Shown here: positions 60,087 to 64,000 of the stretch, piece by piece
Layout: every line of letters starts with the position of its first letter
Position numbering within the stretch: the stretch's first letter is position 1
NCBI GenBank assembly: GCA_963662155.1
Contig: OY759263.1
Location: 38,766,595 to 38,830,594, forward strand
Direction: 5' to 3'
DNA: 64,000 bases
Source of the DNA: Lamellibrachia columna
Taxonomy: Eukaryota > Annelida > Polychaeta > Sabellida > Siboglinidae
The notes under the pieces: generated by a model
Seen by the model: only the letters and a program-made list of their open reading frames with translations
Database searches by the model: none
Told to the model about the DNA's origin: nothing
Program-made: the position numbers and the translations under genes

Positions 60087-60115
60087 ACTCACGCACGCTC
60101 GCACGCACGCACGCT

Positions 60116-60195
<80 letters not shown>

Positions 60196-60201
60196 CACAC
60201 T
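60087..60201. repeat. (GCAC)n microsatellite
   Basis: About 25 units grading into (AC)n at the right end. Confidence 0.97.
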
Positions 60202-60204
60202 TTT

Positions 60205-61140
60205 CAATGAAATAAAATTATCTTAATTTAATTGTCTATTAAAGATTTTGTAAAATTACAGTTAATTGGTGTTGTGCTTTTGCATTTCATATGTTTCCTC
60301 TCAGATCGAACTGTATAAAGAAAATTTCACAAAACGAAGTTGGTATACAAAATAAACACATTACAAAGTCCTAGATGTAATTAAAAAAACCGCACGCACG
60401 CACGAACATTAATTGTGTATAATATCATAATATCATATGTCAGACTGTTTTTGCCACGTCGCTGTAAGTGATGACTCAAGCAAACGGTCACGCCACATAA
60501 AATAAAAGTACTATTTTGTGAGCTGTGGGTTAATTGTTACCGGTTACAGTGTTGATAATAATTATTTTTCGGGACAAAATAAAGATGGGTAATGTCCGCA
60601 ATGATGAAAAATCATAAAATAGGAAAACAAAATCATATTAAATTAATTAGCTTAATAATTAGGCTTAAGCAGTACATTCCCTTAGAAAAAATCTATAGAA
60701 ATCTACAAAAAAATCTATAGAAATCTTGAGAATGCTATAGAAATCTTGAGAATTCTAGAGAGCATATAGTATAGAATTCATAGTAGAATAAAAAAAAAAC
60801 AATATATAATATCTACAGATTCTGTTGAAATATAGTTTATAATGTAATTTTTTTTAGACTTGCATAGAATTTGGGAGAATTCTACAGAGCACAGCAGAAT
60901 ATTGTATGGTAAACCATAGAAACTACAAATTATATAGCTATATGTCTGCAAAAATCCTATATGATAATATTCTATGTAAATTAATTTGTTATAAACGCAT
61001 TTTCTGCGCGGAAAGCCAGCTGTTTAATTTGGTCTACTAGCATTTAACAGATGCATGGCCGACCCTACAGAAAAAATATATTGGTCGAAATGCCAATCGT
61101 TTTTATTACACCATTAGAAGCCGTAGGCCTATAGTGTTTT
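60205..61140. other. AT-rich DNA, no gene recognised
   Basis: Short degenerate repeats of ATAGAAATCTTGAGAAT and similar at about 60685-60780. No coding content. Confidence 0.45.
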
Positions 61141-61149
61141 TTTTCCGCT

Positions 61150-61330
61150 ACGCAAGTCGGCCTACGTACTGTCGAAATGGCGGCAAGCGTCGGTGAAGGA
61201 ACAAAGAGTCGGACGAGTGGTTGTGTTGGAGCGGTTAGTGCGACCAGACTGCGCGATACGATACGTCAGGCCGCCAGCTCGTCCTACTAGGCTACTGCCA
61301 GCAGGCTGTCACATCCAAACGTCAATGCGC
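61150..61330 (+). promoter_or_regulatory. Possible promoter / first exon of an unidentified gene
   Basis: Locally GC- and CpG-rich, unlike its surroundings. GAAATGGCGGCAAG at 61174 fits both a YY1-type start element and a translation start (MAASVGEGTKSRTSGCVGAV and on, 37 codons to a stop). A palindromic CRE (TGACGTCA) lies at 61758-61765. No downstream exon was recognised. Confidence 0.3.
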
Positions 61331-64000
61331 CACTAAATCAGCTTCAATTTATACTCGATCGTACAAGCACACATGTCGTAATAACATCGTTGTTTAGCTC
61401 ATTTGACACACTCATGGTTGTACGATTCCACAGTATGATGACATTTCCCCAAATTATGCACCTAAATATCAAAGTGACCTTACAATAACATTTAAAATTA
61501 AGGGTAGCGAATCTGCTGCGACGCCTGCGTACGTTATGTGGAAAGTCGTTTCCTATCGTTAGTATTATTTCAGTGATAGCGATACCAAATTTTTTGTTGT
61601 CCCTATTATGGATGTGTCCGGAAAATTATTTGCTGAATGGTGATGCAGTTGTATGGTGTGCACAACATTTGTATTTGGATTTTAACCTCCCAGAGATACG
61701 AAATCAGTGTAAATCCGACCTATGTTCATTCAGGCTTATTGTTTGGCTAGAGAGTGGTGACGTCACGAGTGCAGATCCACATGCGCTCAAGCCGAAAACC
61801 TGAGTGTATATTACTCCATTTCCAAGCATTCGGCAACAGAGAAGATTTTACAGGTTTTTATCCGTTTCTCTTCTTTATTTTGTCGCTGTGATGGTGTTAT
61901 GATGACTTACATAGATTTTGGTACCTGGTCGTGTGTACAAGCGATGTGTAAAGCGTGTGTTTTGAAGCATTTTCATTCAAATGGTTAACTCGTTTTATCA
62001 ATGATGTTTTACTTTGTTCCAATCCCATGCATTTCCTTAGAATGACAGGCGTGGCATATTCGCCCGAATTTCGCGAATAATTTCTTCGGGTTTTCAACAG
62101 ATAATTACACCATCGTGGTCGGGAATTGCTTGGGGTCAGTATGGTGTATAACATGACATGGGTTTGGTGTATCTTTGTGTTGTTTTCCCGTTTAGAAGCT
62201 GCGCTATTTCTTAACTTGACACCGACTTGTCGGGTTCCTCTCGTATTGACCGTTTATAATATTCCTTCGCAAACAACAGTCGGCCATTATTCGACGGACG
62301 ACCTACTCTAAGCCAAGCGAACTTTGCTCATTTTCTGGCCCGCGTTTTAGAGCTCTGTACAGATGGTTTCGTCGGTATTTTTCACATAAACAAGACCGGT
62401 GTTTGCAAATTTTAGGGCTTCGTTTCGTGGGTCTAAATGAGTTGGTCAGTTGGTCAGACGCGAATATGGTTTTCTGTCTGTTCTGCAATTAAATATGCCT
62501 GATGATGCTGTATTAGCATGTATTGGCATGTATTAAAAACTGGTGATGGGCTTTTAGCCAAAATTATTTCGTAGACACCCATTCCTTTTTTTTCCTCAAT
62601 TAATTTATCAAAGACATGATGCACCTGTGGTTTATTGTTGGCATGACAGATGTTGATGCCACCAAATATGTTCACTTTATATAGCATGTACTTGTTATAT
62701 GGTATATGGTAGTTATGTAGTAACTCATTTCTTTTGTACCATAATACTGCCCTTTCATGGCAAAAGGAAGCAAGTGACATTTCAGCCAATTTTCTGATTT
62801 TTGCAAAATTGTGTTCAAAGAAGCAAGTCGTATCTTCTGACAGTTGCTTTGTGGCAGTAGCATAAGTAAGTCACTGGAATTGAAATGGCAACAGGAAGTA
62901 TACAACAAATAGAACCATATATGCAATAAGAGAATGAAGCAAATTACAGAAATAAAATTGTCACTTGTTTCCTTTTGTCATGGCAGGGCAGAATAGTCCT
63001 CTTGTTCATGTTGGATTTAGACAGATTTATAGCTTTAGATGTAAATTATACTAAGAAAATAAAAAATCAGCCCTTGCCCATATAACAGTATTCTGCAATG
63101 CACATATGAGTGTGAACCTTAAAAAACACTGCCAAATAAATTTGTTATGCACTTCCAAAATATGAAAGGTAATTTCTACATATCATTGTCTCTATGCTCA
63201 AGTGAAGAAATGTCATGTTCAAATTCATTCAATTACAAAATAAAAATGTTTATCACCCTCATGTATAACCAGCAGGGGCATCATTTTAAAGCAGCTGTTG
63301 AGTTTTGTTGAAACTGCTTTTACCATATAAACTTTATATGGTGTGTTTTATAATGATATTACTTACTTTAAAATGCTCTTTGCATAGAACATAGGGCCGA
63401 AACTACACCGGTTCTCCAACGCACTCTATTATTGGCTGATTTCTTCATACCTTTCCTAGCCAACTGATTTTTTTCTGTAACTAACAGTTGGCTAAAACAT
63501 AAAATTTTCTTTTAGCCAAATTGTGTACGTGCCTAAGATCTTGGTTGCGTGTACATTTGTTTAACTGTTGTGCAGCTATGTCTCGTGATTGATCAAACTT
63601 GTGCTAGTTTTAAATAATTGTTATTGCCATTCCTCAACCATTGATCTGTCACAGCCTATGTTTTATGTGGAGAATGTGGATATGCTAGTGAAAGTCTTGA
63701 CATCCTTGCATGCTTGATTGAATTTTTACTGTAGTACACACACTTTCTTCAATATTTGTTGGTATTTTCTTAAGATGAAACAAAAGTCATGGTTTTGAGG
63801 CACACCTAAAAGAGATAATACAAAATAACCATGTGCAACTAAAATCAACACTACAACACTAGTGGTTTACTCAGAATGTGTTCTAAAAGTGGGAGATTCT
63901 TGTCACTTCTCTGATTGACTGCGCAGTGCTATGGAAATCAAACAAACATGATATTTTGTCAGAGGACTGGTTTAGTAAACAAAGGCCAAAATATGTTTCG
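61331..64000. other. No gene recognised; dispersed repeat at 63775-63905
   Basis: A 76-codon plus-strand frame at 61573-61803 has no recognisable motif. The segment 63775-63905 is related to 5925-6050. The remainder is AT-rich with no supported feature. Confidence 0.4.

Noticed and set aside
61573..61803. 76-codon plus-strand frame as a gene
   Set aside because: No recognisable motif, no splice context, and length expected by chance in this much sequence.

Overview
This is animal nuclear DNA: spliced genes, AT-rich introns, non-LTR and Penelope-like retroelements, TIR DNA transposons, and many minisatellites. My best guess is a cephalochordate (amphioxus-like) genome. Two things point there: minisatellites that copy exon/intron junctions, a habit described in amphioxus as 'mirage' minisatellites, and metazoan genes close in length and exon content to vertebrate ones. 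The species is an inference. Three conserved genes were reassembled exon by exon, with every splice phase checked. (1) JAZF1 homologue, minus strand, exons 1-4 at 11661-7014; its C-terminal zinc-finger exons were not found. (2) Mitochondrial ATP synthase subunit c (ATP5MC), plus strand, complete, five coding exons at 12169-18100, 159 aa. (3) CDK5RAP3 (C53/LZAP, UFMylation and ER-phagy adaptor), minus strand, complete, 14 coding exons at 49161-24145, 506 aa. JAZF1 and ATP5MC are head to head across about 250 bp that holds an NRF-1-like site and a CCAAT box.

Layout. 1-168: last coding exon of an unrecognised plus-strand gene, followed by its presumed 3' UTR. 1.26-4.8 kb: nearly intact non-LTR retrotransposon (minus) with endonuclease, reverse transcriptase and a 2A-like peptide. 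5.0-7.0 kb: LINE scraps. 7.0-11.7 kb: JAZF1 exons with a hAT-type element, a second TIR element and a 51-bp minisatellite between them. 11.9-18.4 kb: ATP5MC, with a decayed RTE-like LINE in intron 2. 19.6-20.9 kb: Penelope-like element with inverted terminal repeats and a 13-bp target duplication. 21.3-21.9 kb: three near-identical 180-bp repeats. 24.1-49.2 kb: CDK5RAP3. 50.1-53.2 kb: 37-bp minisatellite, about 84 copies, open in all three forward frames. 53.5-64 kb: LINE, SINE and palindromic-element remnants, microsatellites, and a GC-rich possible promoter near 61.2 kb.

The most striking feature is CDK5RAP3. Ten of its 13 introns carry a tandem array (nine minisatellite, one CA microsatellite), each with a different unit (18, 26/37, 33/66, 40, 41, 41, 50, 57, about 61 and 62 bp, plus a 199-bp CA run). 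In at least three introns (upstream of exons 5, 8 and 12) the unit is itself a copy of the adjoining 3' splice site plus 8, 31 or about 7 nt of exon. These exons are therefore preceded by about 18, 6 and 79 decoy acceptors. Two more arrays begin at a splice site (exon 3 donor, exon 7 acceptor). Transposons have also landed in these introns: hAT, another TIR element, Penelope, Tigger/pogo, a CR1/L2-type LINE tail and RTE fragments.
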